The notes beneath the pieces were generated by a model. The model did no database searches and had not been told where the DNA came from. It saw only the letters and a program-made list of their open reading frames with translations. A stretch of 39,860 nucleotides of DNA from Zhongshania sp. (lineage in GTDB: Bacteria > Pseudomonadota > Gammaproteobacteria > Pseudomonadales > Spongiibacteraceae): the NCBI GenBank assembly GCA_018066965.1, contig JAGPVP010000090.1, forward strand, positions 1 through 39,860, read 5' to 3'. The position numbers and the translations under genes are program-made. Of the stretch, positions 7,748-15,960 are shown piece by piece (the stretch's first letter is position 1; every line of letters begins with the position of its first letter).

Positions 7748-10126
7748 CTACAATATGGTGACCACACCTGTATCGGCGTTCAGTCGAATCATATCGCCGG
7801 TTTTTATTTGCTTGGTACCTCGACGGGTGTTCACTATCGCTGGCAAGCCATACTCTCTTGCGATAACGGCGCCATGAGACACCGCGCTGCCAACGTCAGT
7901 CACTAAACCTGCAATCATACTGAAATACGGCGTCCAGCCAACATCGGTAATGGGTGCGACTAATATTTCACCGGGCAGAATGGCCGCCGCCTCAGCAACA
8001 CTGAACGCTACCCGCGCCCTCGCCTCAACAATGCCTTTAGAAACTGGACGCCCGACTATCTGCCCTTCAATGTCGTAATCACTATTTCGGATATCTATTG
8101 GCTGAGGAGTGCCAACACATATTTCTTCAAAATCGAGTCGATCCTGAAAATCCAGTGCTCGCCGTCGCATTTTAGTGTGCTGATTCCAATATGCCTTAAG
8201 TTCTTGGGAGCTGGCATTGCGAACAAACGTCATTAACTCATCGTGTAAAAAGAAAAATACTAAATCCGCATCATCGAGCTTATTTTCAGCTACGAGCTGC
8301 TTTCCCAATGCTCGATATCCACGCTTGAGCCTATTCGTTATATCCACCAATAAAGACTTTGTCGCCTCCCTACGTCGCACCGCGTTATGCGCCTTAGGCA
8401 CAATCCAGCGCAGGCCGCGATTTAATTCTGATAGCTTTGCGACGTCCGGTCGTACGCTACTCATGGTTCCCATTAAGCGCGCAGCAACTGACGCCTGCAT
8501 CGTTGCCACCAATGTTTCTGGGGCATCTGACCAGCACACTTCTCGAACACAGAGTTCTCGATAAGAGCGATGACCATGACGATTCAAGAACGCCGAAAAT
8601 TTATGACTGATACCTGATCCATTGCCGCGCAACCACGCCAAGGCCATTCTCGGCTCAGTGTCGATAAAACAAGTTTGAGCATCGTGATGACGCGAAATAT
8701 CTTTTACAATTTCATCAAGCTGATCAACGAGCACAGCAGACTCTACGCCCCGAGCGCCTGCCATCAATCGGCCTGCCTCTGCCTCCTCCTCTGGACTACT
8801 TTCTTGCCCGCCAGAAATCATCGCCTGCAATATATTACTGGCAAAACCCGAGGTAGTTGATGACTGCAAATGAACCGCAAACGCCTCGTAGAAAAAGGTC
8901 CGGCTCTCATCTAAGGCTTTAGCTAATTCAGCACTGCTACCCTGAATAGGAATCTGAAAAGCGTTAGCCCGCAGCTTAAAGTCATCTATCACCGCATCGG
9001 CGCGCTGCAAATACCTAAGCATTTTTAACATGCCAAACAGACGAATAAAGATGGAGCGCTTAGCTGGCGGCTTTAATTCTTCGACAATGCGCCCACATAA
9101 ACTCAGGCCCATCGACTTAACGTCGATACCAAGTACGGTGGCACCAGCTGCAGCGGAGCCCGTCATATTGAGAAACATTTTACCGCTGCACATTGCGACC
9201 TGCGTCCACGCTTCTGTGACCACGGGTCTGCCTGCGTAACTGACATGCATATGCTGCATACCATGTTCAATCGCGCGCCCAGTTGTCGAAAAAGTTAGCG
9301 GGCAACTTGCACCGGGCATCATCTCGCCGATATTACACCGCGTCAGAACGTCATCTTGATTAATAGGCGTGTTTAATTCATTCAGGTCTGAACCAACCGT
9401 AGTTACGGGGCGAGCCTGCAACCAGTAAAGCTCTCCGTTTTTATCAAACGCCCATTCCATGTCTAAGGGATCACCGGCAGCAGCTACCGCTGCCCGAGCT
9501 TGCTGCACGAGCAAACATCGTTGCGCTGCTGTCAGAATCGCGGTATCACCAACAAGCTCCTCATAGCAGAGGGTATTATCTAAACCGTATTCATAATGAT
9601 CTGGTGTTTCATCCCCACTAACTAACGCCTCACCCAAACCGGGAACAGCATCTATCACCAAGCGGTCGTGCCGTCCCGATACCGGATCCACACTAAACAG
9701 CACGCCCGCCGCTTGTGCATCCACCATCCTCTGCACCACCACACACATCGCGCTCTCAGACATGCCCTGCTGCTGCCGATACTCACTAGCCCTATAACTA
9801 TTCAGCGAATCAACACACTTACGCACCGCATCTATAAGCTCAACTTCACCCACAACATTGAGTACGGTCTCGTAAAGCCCGGCAAAAGAGTGATCACTGC
9901 CATCCTCTCCCAACGCCGAAGAACGCACAGCAACCTTTCCGCCCCCCATAGATTGGTAATACTCTGTTAAAGCATCTACATCCACGTCTTTTTGGGCATC
10001 GACAATGACAAAGCCAGCAGGTATGGCTAACCCCCACTCAATCAGCTTACGCAGCCCCGCAGCCTTGCCTCCGACCTCATCAACGCTGAGATCTATATCT
10101 TTTACCCACTGAACACGCATTCCCAT
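7748..10126 (-). CDS. PEP-synthase-like / rifampin-phosphotransferase-like dikinase
   Basis: This 792-residue protein has three parts. Residues 1-320 are the PPDK/PEP-synthase ATP-grasp domain (GGKAAGLRKLIEWGLAIPAGF, VAVRSSALGEDGSDHSFAG, MEWAFDKNGELYWLQARPVTT). Residues 320-690 form a variable middle domain. Residues 700-792 are the swivelling phosphohistidine domain, with the catalytic His in VGSAVSHGAVIAREYG at about residue 751. The C-terminal PEP-binding barrel of true PEP synthase is absent. That order (ATP-grasp, middle domain, His domain) is the rifampin phosphotransferase layout, where ATP phosphorylates an organic acceptor and releases AMP and Pi. The acceptor here is unknown. It is the first gene of the operon, divergent from a TetR gene; a second ATG two codons in is an alternative start. 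Confidence 0.75.
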   Translation of the reverse strand: MGMRVQWVKDIDLSVDEVGGKAAGLRKLIEWGLAIPAGFVIVDAQKDVDVDALTEYYQSMGGGKVAVRSSALGEDGSDHSFAGLYETVLNVVGEVELIDAVRKCVDSLNSYRASEYRQQQGMSESAMCVVVQRMVDAQAAGVLFSVDPVSGRHDRLVIDAVPGLGEALVSGDETPDHYEYGLDNTLCYEELVGDTAILTAAQRCLLVQQARAAVAAAGDPLDMEWAFDKNGELYWLQARPVTTVGSDLNELNTPINQDDVLTRCNIGEMMPGASCPLTFSTTGRAIEHGMQHMHVSYAGRPVVTEAWTQVAMCSGKMFLNMTGSAAAGATVLGIDVKSMGLSLCGRIVEELKPPAKRSIFIRLFGMLKMLRYLQRADAVIDDFKLRANAFQIPIQGSSAELAKALDESRTFFYEAFAVHLQSSTTSGFASNILQAMISGGQESSPEEEAEAGRLMAGARGVESAVLVDQLDEIVKDISRHHDAQTCFIDTEPRMALAWLRGNGSGISHKFSAFLNRHGHRSYRELCVREVCWSDAPETLVATMQASVAARLMGTMSSVRPDVAKLSELNRGLRWIVPKAHNAVRRREATKSLLVDITNRLKRGYRALGKQLVAENKLDDADLVFFFLHDELMTFVRNASSQELKAYWNQHTKMRRRALDFQDRLDFEEICVGTPQPIDIRNSDYDIEGQIVGRPVSKGIVEARARVAFSVAEAAAILPGEILVAPITDVGWTPYFSMIAGLVTDVGSAVSHGAVIAREYGLPAIVNTRRGTKQIKTGDMIRLNADTGVVTIL

Positions 10127-10166
10127 TGATATCGTCGCCGTAATTTTATCGTTATCAAATCAGCAG

Positions 10167-10194
10167 ACTATACGATCGTATCTTTTTATGTAAA
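10167..10194 (-). promoter_or_regulatory. Promoter of the dikinase operon overlapping a perfect 12-bp palindrome
   Basis: On the minus strand a -35 box TTTACA (10189-10194) and a -10 box TATAGT (10167-10172) are separated by 16 bp. The palindrome ATACGATCGTAT (10170-10181) covers the -10 and part of the spacer, the classic place for a TetR-type operator. The divergent TetR gene at 10289 is the obvious candidate repressor. Sequence-based inference only. Confidence 0.55.
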
Positions 10195-10232
10195 AGTCAA
10201 TCACCCAAAAGTAACAAGCACATTAATAACGG

Positions 10233-10238
10233 TATAAT
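10233..10238 (+). promoter_or_regulatory. Possible -10 box for the TetR gene
   Basis: A consensus TATAAT lies about 50 bp before the TetR start. I see no good -35 at the right distance, so this is a weak call. Confidence 0.25.
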
Positions 10239-10288
10239 CCGCCGGCAAGCCAGTAAACGCCGCAACATCACTGACATAGACCTTGAAC

Positions 10289-10951
10289 ATGAAAGCAGCT
10301 GATCAGAAATTGCCTATCACAACTAACGAAGATGATTTTTCTCGGCGAAGTAAAATACTCGCCGCCGCCGCCGACGTCTTTGCGCAACAGGGCTTTGATG
10401 GCACCTCCTTTGGCGCTGTTGCCAAGGCCGCAGACGTAAAGAAATCTCTGGTGCAATATCATTTTAAAAACAAGGACAATCTTTGGCAGGAAAGCATTCA
10501 CTGGGTATGGAAGCAACGTGACCAAGCGCTACCGAAATATTTACAAAAGTCACATTTAAATGAGGACAACGACAACTCTCAGATGGTACGCGAACTTTGC
10601 AAACAAATTTTGCAATTCACCTTCGACCACCCGCAGTGGATAAAGCTAATGTTTCAAGAAGCGTCGACGCCCGGCCCCCGATTAGACTGGATGGTAGCAA
10701 CATTTTTCAAAAAGGATTTTTCAGATGGCAAGGCTGTTATCGAACTTGCACAGCAACAAAACTTACTACCCAAGGTTAATGCCATGGACTTGCTTCATAT
10801 ACTATCAGGCGCCCTGATCTACCTAGTTAACGTTGCACCGATTAGCGAGAGGGTATTAGGCGAAAACCCCAATAACGAGCAGTACATAGATAGGCACATC
10901 AATACTCTTATGTGTCTGCTTCAAGGCGCCCCTCGCTCTGAACAACAGTAA
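10289..10951 (+). CDS. TetR/AcrR-family regulator
   Basis: The product is about 220 residues from the ATG at 10289; a TTG two codons upstream is also possible. The N-terminal helix-turn-helix is clear: KILAAAADVFAQQGFDGTSFGAVAKAADVKKSLVQYHFKNKDNLW. The C-terminal region is the usual helical ligand-binding and dimer domain. It is divergent from the dikinase/AttH-like/LLM operon and probably represses it through the palindrome at 10170-10181. The ligand is presumably related to the substrate of that operon. The TonB receptor that follows on the same strand (about 250 bp on) may share its regulation, but no second copy of the palindrome was seen before it. Confidence 0.85.
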   Translation: MKAADQKLPITTNEDDFSRRSKILAAAADVFAQQGFDGTSFGAVAKAADVKKSLVQYHFKNKDNLWQESIHWVWKQRDQALPKYLQKSHLNEDNDNSQMVRELCKQILQFTFDHPQWIKLMFQEASTPGPRLDWMVATFFKKDFSDGKAVIELAQQQNLLPKVNAMDLLHILSGALIYLVNVAPISERVLGENPNNEQYIDRHINTLMCLLQGAPRSEQQ

Positions 10952-11204
10952 ATGCCTTTATCTGTGTTTCGATATTTTGACCACAATAGCACCAGCGGTA
11001 AACCGCATCAGGCAGACAATTTTGCCCCTACTACACAATTCCACTGTCCTGATACGCCACGCTTACTGTCGCCTCAAGTCATAATTACGCGCCAGCGAAC
11101 ATGCAAATATTACTTTCTAATGCTACCTTCAATAGCAATGAGAGCTACTACTCTGTAACCACCAAGATTAGTAAGCCCACAATAATAACGATGGAAGGTC
11201 CATA

Positions 11205-13595
11205 ATGTCCCGACAGTACACGGCAAACACCAGATCTTTGAGTAAAGCAACCCGCTATATCAGCGCTTCGGTGCTGATCGCCACGGGAATCGGCATTATA
11301 AGCAGCCCCCTTAACGCGGCTCCGCGCATCATCGAAGAGGTGATTGTTACCGCCAACAAAAAGGCCGAAAGCGCGCAGGATGTGCCGCTGTCTATCTCGG
11401 TCATCGGGGCGGATTTCATCCAAGAGTCTGGCCTGTCTGATGTCGGTGAGATCACTCGCTACATTCCCAATGTTAGCTTTGACTCATCGTTGGCGCTGTA
11501 CACCAGCATTACCATTCGCGGCTTTGGGACTCCGCCACTGGGGGTGGGATTTGAACCCTCTATTGGTCTGGTAATCGACGATGTCCCTTATGGGCGCTCT
11601 ACTTTTGCACAAGACGCCGTATTTGATATTGACCGCTTAGAAGTTTTGCGCGGCCCGCAGGGCACGCTATTCGGGAAGAACACCTTAGGCGGCGTGCTTA
11701 ATTTCCACACCATGGACCCAACCTCCGAGCCTGAGGGCTATATCAAATATGGTCACGGCGAAAATATCGAAAGCAATAACTTAGAAGGCGCAATTTCTGG
11801 CCCTCTTTTCGGTGAGAATTTTTTGGCGCGCTTGGCATTTCGCTACAACGACGCCGACACGCTTGAGTACAACAGCACCCGCGACGAACAGCAAACCCAA
11901 GAAGACAAAGCGGTTCGCTTAAAACTCAGCTGGTTTTTAAGCGATACCTTAACCGCAAACTTTACGGGCCTGTATGCAGAGTCACTGACTAAGGGTTATA
12001 CCCAATCCTTATTCATCGCCAGTGAGCGCAGCCTGCGAGTTTTCCGCGAATACGATCCGCAAACCGAGATCGACGCCTACGACCAAAACACCTCTACCGA
12101 TGCGCCAACCCGATCTGACCGCGAGGTAAAAGCAGCGTCTTTAAGTTTAATTTGGCGGCCCGACGAACTAATGGGTATTACCGCACCCGAACTCACCACT
12201 ATTGCATCGTGGTCTGAAGTGATTACGCCCTATTCGCTAGACGTGGATTACTCGCCCGTACCATTAGTGGCATTTAACGAGCCGCCAAAAGGCAACCCTT
12301 ATACTGCCAATGCCATCGAGGTTCGTTTGGCCGGTGGCCTAGATGCGCCTTTCGACTGGGGTGAAGGCATGGACTTTGTCGTGGGTGTGTTTGCACAAGA
12401 ATCCACCAACGATGTATTTCAAGACATTGATGTTAGCCTAAATGGGCTTATCGCCTTTGCAAGAGCTGGCGCTATTGTCCAAAACCTACAACTACCATTT
12501 GACCCGATCTTAATTGATTTGCCGATATCATTGCCGGATTTGATTCCCGGCATTATCGAACGCGAACGTTATATCTCTGCAACTCAATCTGAAACGCAAT
12601 CCTTCGCGATTTTCTCGCAATTTAACTGGATACTCACCGACCGCCTAACCGCCACCGCCGGCCTGCGTTATGGCGAAGATGAATCTACGGGATCGTCTTA
12701 TTCTCAAGTCGCTGCGGGCGCGAGTATCTCTGGCGGATCACTTAATCAAAGTGATTTTAATGCACCCAATTTAAAGAACAAAGAAACCAATGTGTCGCCT
12801 AAGATCGCCTTTAACTACGAAGTGCTACCCGACGTAAACGTGTATGTGAATGCCGCAAAGGGCTTTAAAGCCGGTGGCTTTGATCCCGCACCACTAAACG
12901 ATAACAATCTGAGCTATAAAGGCGAAGAAACCTTAACCTATGAAGCTGGTGTTAAATCCCGCTTACTTGGCGGTTCATTAACCTTGAATATGGCGGTATT
13001 CGACAGCGATGTAAAAAATCTGCAAATTCGCACCTTCTCCGGCGTGACCTTAACGACATTCAACGCACCAGAATCATCAAGCCAAGGCGCGGAAATGGAC
13101 TTCTTCTGGCTACCACCAATTGACGGTGTAAGCCTAGCTGGCAGCCTTGCCTACCTAGATGCAAAATACGATAGCTTTACTGAGGGCCCACCACTTTTTA
13201 CCTCTGAGCAAAATCAAACCCAAGACCTAAGCGGCAAGCCGTTACCTTATGCACCGCGCTGGTCAGGCTCATTGTCGCCGCGCTGGGAATTCCCACTGTT
13301 TGGTAGCGCGGATATTCTTGGCAGTGTTCGTATGAATATTTCCTATACTGACGAGCGCTACTTAGATTCAGACATCGACCCCAACACCTTACAAGATGCC
13401 GTGACTCGCACCGATGTCGGTTTAGGACTACGCTCAGAACTTGGCGGCTGGTCAGTGAACCTCCAAGCGCGCAATGTTACCCAGGAACAAGATGCAGTTC
13501 TAATTCTTGATCAGCCGCTCATTCCAGGTAACTACACGAAGACACCCCACCCAGATCAAACGACCTATCAGCTAGATTTTAGAGTTGGGTTTTAA
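11205..13595 (+). CDS. TonB-dependent outer-membrane receptor
   Basis: The 796-residue product has an N-terminal signal sequence (hydrophobic run around residues 20-38, cleavage probably after SSPLNA), a TonB box and plug start typical of proteobacterial receptors (EEVIVTANKKAESAQDVPLS), the plug (ITIRGFGTPPLGVGFEPSIG, DRLEVLRGPQGTLFGKNTLGG) and a beta-barrel ending TTYQLDFRVGF. The family includes many uncharacterised importers of carbohydrates, terpenoids, steroids and other organic nutrients. There is no Fe-siderophore signature I would trust. ATG at 11205 follows GGAAGG. It lies between the TetR/dikinase group and the acyl-CoA carboxylase operon, so it could feed either pathway. Confidence 0.92.
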   Translation: MSRQYTANTRSLSKATRYISASVLIATGIGIISSPLNAAPRIIEEVIVTANKKAESAQDVPLSISVIGADFIQESGLSDVGEITRYIPNVSFDSSLALYTSITIRGFGTPPLGVGFEPSIGLVIDDVPYGRSTFAQDAVFDIDRLEVLRGPQGTLFGKNTLGGVLNFHTMDPTSEPEGYIKYGHGENIESNNLEGAISGPLFGENFLARLAFRYNDADTLEYNSTRDEQQTQEDKAVRLKLSWFLSDTLTANFTGLYAESLTKGYTQSLFIASERSLRVFREYDPQTEIDAYDQNTSTDAPTRSDREVKAASLSLIWRPDELMGITAPELTTIASWSEVITPYSLDVDYSPVPLVAFNEPPKGNPYTANAIEVRLAGGLDAPFDWGEGMDFVVGVFAQESTNDVFQDIDVSLNGLIAFARAGAIVQNLQLPFDPILIDLPISLPDLIPGIIERERYISATQSETQSFAIFSQFNWILTDRLTATAGLRYGEDESTGSSYSQVAAGASISGGSLNQSDFNAPNLKNKETNVSPKIAFNYEVLPDVNVYVNAAKGFKAGGFDPAPLNDNNLSYKGEETLTYEAGVKSRLLGGSLTLNMAVFDSDVKNLQIRTFSGVTLTTFNAPESSSQGAEMDFFWLPPIDGVSLAGSLAYLDAKYDSFTEGPPLFTSEQNQTQDLSGKPLPYAPRWSGSLSPRWEFPLFGSADILGSVRMNISYTDERYLDSDIDPNTLQDAVTRTDVGLGLRSELGGWSVNLQARNVTQEQDAVLILDQPLIPGNYTKTPHPDQTTYQLDFRVGF

Positions 13596-13627
13596 AACAG
13601 GAAGATGATAAAAAAATAAGGCACCTA

Positions 13628-13660
13628 ATTCTGCGCATTGCTAATACCAATGCGCAGAAT
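13628..13660. terminator. Stem-loop with a perfect 13-bp stem after the TonB receptor
   Basis: ATTCTGCGCATTG (13628-13640), a 7-nt loop, then CAATGCGCAGAAT (13648-13660), 32 bp after the receptor stop. The downstream sequence is A/T-rich (AAAATATTTA) but lacks a clean T run, so it may be an RNA-stabilising hairpin rather than an intrinsic terminator. Confidence 0.5.
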
Positions 13661-13708
13661 AAAATATTTAAGTGAGTAAGATACTCACAGAATAAAAATT
13701 AATAACTA

Positions 13709-13871
13709 GAGACCTTTGCACGAGCCGGTAGTTTGTTTTCTGGCGAGGAAAAAACGCACAGAAAGAGGGAGTTTATATACCATAAACGACCGATTGAGTA
13801 CGTTTTTGCCAAAAGTAGGCGCTCTTAGGCGACGCTGCCAGAGGGCAAAATAACTATCGTGCAAAGGTCTC
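13709..13871. mobile_element. 163-bp MITE-like element with 15-bp perfect terminal inverted repeats
   Basis: The left end GAGACCTTTGCACGA (13709-13723) is the exact inverse of the right end TCGTGCAAAGGTCTC (13857-13871). The pentamer AACTA directly flanks both sides (13704-13708 and 13872-13876) and looks like a target-site duplication. The 133-bp interior has no credible ORF. It is non-autonomous and would depend on a related transposase elsewhere; the ends remind me of IS5-type elements, but I could not verify this. The right end lies 13 bp from the stop of the SDR gene, so the insertion sits between the convergent receptor and SDR genes. Confidence 0.8.
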
Positions 13872-13884
13872 AACTAGAAATATC

Positions 13885-14733
13885 TTAACGAAAATAATCC
13901 GGCTTACCCTGCATCCACAAATCACCCCACAACTGACCACCACCATCTAAGGTAAGCACTTCGCCGGTAATAAAACTACCACTGGGGCCACCTAGATACA
14001 CACAGGCTTGGGCGATATCCCAAGGTGTACCAAAACGTTTCATAGGGTTGGATTTGTCGAATTCGCTCAACGCTTCTGGACTGTATGCACCCATACCTTC
14101 GCTAAAGATGACACCGGGAGCAACACAATTAACGCGAATGTTATATTCCGCCCATTCCACCGCCACGGTTTTAGAAAGATGAATAACACCGGCGCGAGCA
14201 GCACATGTATGTGCGCCGCCGCTCATACCGCGCGGCACCACAGCTACGATATTAACAATACTGCCCTGCTGCTTGCGATCACGCCATTGGCGCGCCACAT
14301 GCTGCATCATATACCAGCTGCCGTTGAGGTTATTATTTACTACCGCATCCCAGCCGTTCTTTGAAAAGTCGATGGCAGATTGAGGGAACTGACCACCGGC
14401 GTTATTCACTAAAACATCCAGACGACCAAACTCAGCAAAAATATCTGCATACATCGCAGCAATGCCGTCGTAGTCTCGAATATCTTGCGTTTTATAACTA
14501 GCAGATAAACCTGCAGAGGTGAGCGCAGCAACGGTATCAATCAGCTTTTGCTCAGTGCGGCCGGTAATAATAATATGGGCACCAAGGCGGGCAAAACACC
14601 ACGCCGTTGCCTTACCAATACCACTACCACCACCGCTAACTAATACTACTTGGCCGTTAAAACCACCTCCGCTAAATGGCAGCGGGGCGGTTGCAAAATC
14701 AGCGTCACTGGGAACTGTCATCGGCTTTGTCAT
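13885..14733 (-). CDS. SDR oxidoreductase, trans-2-enoyl-CoA reductase (PECR)-like
   Basis: The 282-residue product shows the Rossmann cofactor motif VSGGGSGIGKA near residue 35, the LVNNAGG motif, and a C-terminal GEVLTLDGGGQ. At the usual YxxxK position the sequence is HTCAARAGVIHLSK, so Tyr and Lys are replaced by Thr and Arg. That pattern (HxxAARAGV...KTxAVEWA) resembles the peroxisomal trans-2-enoyl-CoA reductase / 2,4-dienoyl-CoA reductase branch rather than classical alcohol-type SDRs. A role in reducing an unsaturated acyl-CoA with NADPH is therefore likely. It is the last gene of the five-gene minus operon, 28 bp after the acyl-CoA dehydrogenase. Citronellol-dehydrogenase-like alternatives cannot be excluded. 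Confidence 0.8.
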   Translation of the reverse strand: MTKPMTVPSDADFATAPLPFSGGGFNGQVVLVSGGGSGIGKATAWCFARLGAHIIITGRTEQKLIDTVAALTSAGLSASYKTQDIRDYDGIAAMYADIFAEFGRLDVLVNNAGGQFPQSAIDFSKNGWDAVVNNNLNGSWYMMQHVARQWRDRKQQGSIVNIVAVVPRGMSGGAHTCAARAGVIHLSKTVAVEWAEYNIRVNCVAPGVIFSEGMGAYSPEALSEFDKSNPMKRFGTPWDIAQACVYLGGPSGSFITGEVLTLDGGGQLWGDLWMQGKPDYFR

Positions 14734-14761
14734 TAATTTTACTCAGCCGATGACCATACTC

Positions 14762-15931
14762 TTAGCGGAGTAGTTCACCAGCAATAATTAGTTTACGAAC
14801 TTCGGTTGTACCGGCACCAATCTCTAACAACTTGGTGGCGCGGAACAAGCGGTTAATTTCAGATTCCCAAATATAACCGCTACCGCCATGTACTTGCACG
14901 CCGTCGTCGAGGACTTTGTTCAAGGTGTTGGCTACAAACATAATCGCCGCTGCCGTCAGCTTGTGAATCTCGCCACGACCGGCTTCGCCGTGAGCAACAC
15001 CCTGGCAGGCAGACAATGCACGGTAGGTCATCAGCTTCATGGTTTCAACATTGGCGTACATATCGGCCAAGCGGCTTTGTACCATTTGGAAGCTCGCAAT
15101 AGGCTTGCCAAATTGCTGACGGGTTTTGGCGTAATCTACCGACAATTCCAATGCGCGTTCAGCAATACCGACACAAATGGGATTAATCATGGCGCGCTCA
15201 AGATCCAGACCGCTCATGACAACGCGGTGGCCCTGACCTAATTCGCCCACGATATTTTCTGCGGGTACGCGGCACTCTTCAAAAACCAATTCCGCAGTTT
15301 GGCTGCCACGGAAACCCATTTTGGTGAGTTTCTGTGCAACTTTAAAACCGGGGAAATCTTTCTCTACCAAAAATGCAGTGATGCCTTTTGAGCCTGCGTC
15401 TTTTTCGGTTTTTGCATAAACCAACAACACGTCGGCAACGGGGCCGTTAGTGATGTAAATTTTGCTGCCGTTCAACACGTAGTGATCGCCGTCTTGACGG
15501 GCAGTGGTACGCATAGAACCTAGCGCGTCAGAACCTGCACCAGGCTCAGTCAAACCCAAAGCGCCAATCTTGGTACCGGCGCAGACATCTGGCAGGTATT
15601 TCTTTTTCAGAAACTCGCTAGCGTTTGCATAAATATTATTGGCAAACAAATTGTCGTGGACCACCCAGCTCAAACCTAGGGCGTGGTTCCAGCGCGAGAA
15701 CGCCTGGGCGATAACGCCGCAAGACAAGAAGTCCATGCCGGCGCCGCCGTACTCAGGCGCAACAGTAACGCCCAACAGGCCGAGTTCACCTAATTTTGGA
15801 AACAGCTCAGACGGCCACCACTCTTCATTGTCCATACGCTCAGCTAATGGATACAACATATCCTTAGCAATACGGTCGGCGTGGTCTAGCAGGCCTTGAT
15901 GCTCTTCACCTAATTCAAATAAATTTGTCAT
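14762..15931 (-). CDS. Acyl-CoA dehydrogenase, isovaleryl-CoA-type
   Basis: This 389-residue flavoprotein has the ACAD signatures LTEPGAGSDALGSM (residues 127-140), KTRQQFGKPIASFQMVQ and HGGSGYIWESEINRLFRATK. At the position where most ACADs carry the catalytic Glu near the C-terminus, it reads EIGAGTTEVRK. The catalytic base is instead expected at Glu245 in GLDLER. This Glu arrangement is the hallmark of isovaleryl-CoA dehydrogenase and close relatives acting on 3-methyl-branched acyl-CoAs, such as citronellyl-CoA dehydrogenase. Electrons would pass to ETF. The product, a 3-methyl-2-enoyl-CoA, is the kind of substrate the adjacent carboxylase uses. ATG at 15931 follows GAGG; the carboxyltransferase gene ends 29 bp upstream. 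Confidence 0.88.
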   Translation of the reverse strand: MTNLFELGEEHQGLLDHADRIAKDMLYPLAERMDNEEWWPSELFPKLGELGLLGVTVAPEYGGAGMDFLSCGVIAQAFSRWNHALGLSWVVHDNLFANNIYANASEFLKKKYLPDVCAGTKIGALGLTEPGAGSDALGSMRTTARQDGDHYVLNGSKIYITNGPVADVLLVYAKTEKDAGSKGITAFLVEKDFPGFKVAQKLTKMGFRGSQTAELVFEECRVPAENIVGELGQGHRVVMSGLDLERAMINPICVGIAERALELSVDYAKTRQQFGKPIASFQMVQSRLADMYANVETMKLMTYRALSACQGVAHGEAGRGEIHKLTAAAIMFVANTLNKVLDDGVQVHGGSGYIWESEINRLFRATKLLEIGAGTTEVRKLIIAGELLR

Positions 15932-15960
15932 GACTATTCCTCAATTCTTAGCAAACGCGC

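Noticed and set aside
10952..11158. 68-codon frame starting right after the TetR stop
   Set aside because: Start abuts the stop but there is no ribosome-binding site and the composition looks non-coding.
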